From an uncultured Campylobacter sp. (GTDB taxonomy: Bacteria; Campylobacterota; Campylobacteria; Campylobacterales; Campylobacteraceae): DNA of 23,279 nucleotides. Shown piece by piece: positions 23,270-23,279 of this stretch (position 1 is its first letter; every line of letters begins with the position of its first letter). The notes under the pieces are model-generated. The model saw only the letters and a program-made list of their open reading frames with translations, had not been told where the DNA came from and ran no database searches. Location of the stretch: the NCBI RefSeq assembly GCF_938015785.1, contig NZ_CALLWC010000033.1, positions 1 through 23,279 of the forward strand. Direction: 5' to 3'. The position numbers were made by a program, and so were the translations under genes.

Positions 23270-23279
23270 ATGGATACTA
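23270..23279 (+). CDS. Start of a gene running off the window
   Basis: AAAGGAG (23251-23257) is followed 12 bases later by ATG GAT ACT (Met-Asp-Thr). The spacing is slightly long, but no other start lies closer. Too short to identify. Confidence 0.5.

Overview
The window looks like two different genomes joined end to end. Bases 1 to about 5,695 are extremely AT-rich (A/T-ending codons, lysine/asparagine/glutamate-rich proteins) and carry a compact type II secretion / type IV pilus-like operon. Base composition and gene style suggest a Fusobacteriota bacterium, probably a Leptotrichia-like one (inference). From about 7,455 to the end the DNA is of moderate GC, rich in AAATTT/GCG intergenic motifs, and carries typical Campylobacter genes: a PglB oligosaccharyltransferase with C. 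lari-type numbering of catalytic residues, a patA-patB-ape1-like peptidoglycan O-acetylation locus, metE, a SelW-like selenoprotein and efp. This suggests one of the higher-GC, often oral, Campylobacter species. Both groups live together in dental plaque, so a metagenome assembly chimera is a strong possibility; recent transfer is the alternative.

Layout. 1-170: terminator of an upstream unit, then a textbook promoter. 171-5,696 (+): gspG-like major pseudopilin, mini prepilin peptidase, three minor pseudopilins (I-, J- and K-like, the last out of frame at a run of ten A), GspL-like, GspM-like and a secretin cut off in its conserved C-terminal motif. 5,697-7,257 (-): an AT-rich KAP-family P-loop NTPase gene, broken by two in-frame TAA codons and lacking its 3' end. 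7,453-7,659 (+): a decayed C-terminal remnant of an MFS (Bcr/CflA-like) transporter. 7,828-8,473: a small secreted protein and a 55-residue two-helix membrane ORF. 8,733-10,913: pglB. 11,169-11,753: outer-membrane beta-barrel protein. 12,112-14,394: metE with a terminator, followed by 1.45 kb with no convincing gene. 15,897-19,812: patA-patB-ape1-like operon. 19,817-19,964: seven degenerate 21-bp tandem repeats. 20,265-20,975: calcineurin-like phosphoesterase. 21,127-21,360: SelW-like selenoprotein read through an in-frame UGA. 21,637-22,203 (-): efp. 22,292-23,032 (+): DsbC/DsbG-like periplasmic disulfide protein. 23,270-end: first codons of another gene.

How the genes work together. In the first part the prepilin peptidase would process the four pseudopilins, GspL/GspM-like proteins would form the inner-membrane platform, and the secretin would form the outer-membrane pore. 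In the Campylobacter part the MBOAT protein would carry acetyl groups across the inner membrane, the DUF459 SGNH protein would place them on peptidoglycan, and the SGNH lipoprotein would remove them. The DUF459 protein has one perfect bacterial N-glycosylation sequon (EQNLT) in a long flexible linker, making it a candidate substrate of the PglB encoded 6.5 kb upstream. The least ordinary points are the selenoprotein, the A-tract frameshift, the inter-phylum junction, the doubly interrupted NTPase and the 21-bp repeats. I did not see a clearly new multi-gene system.
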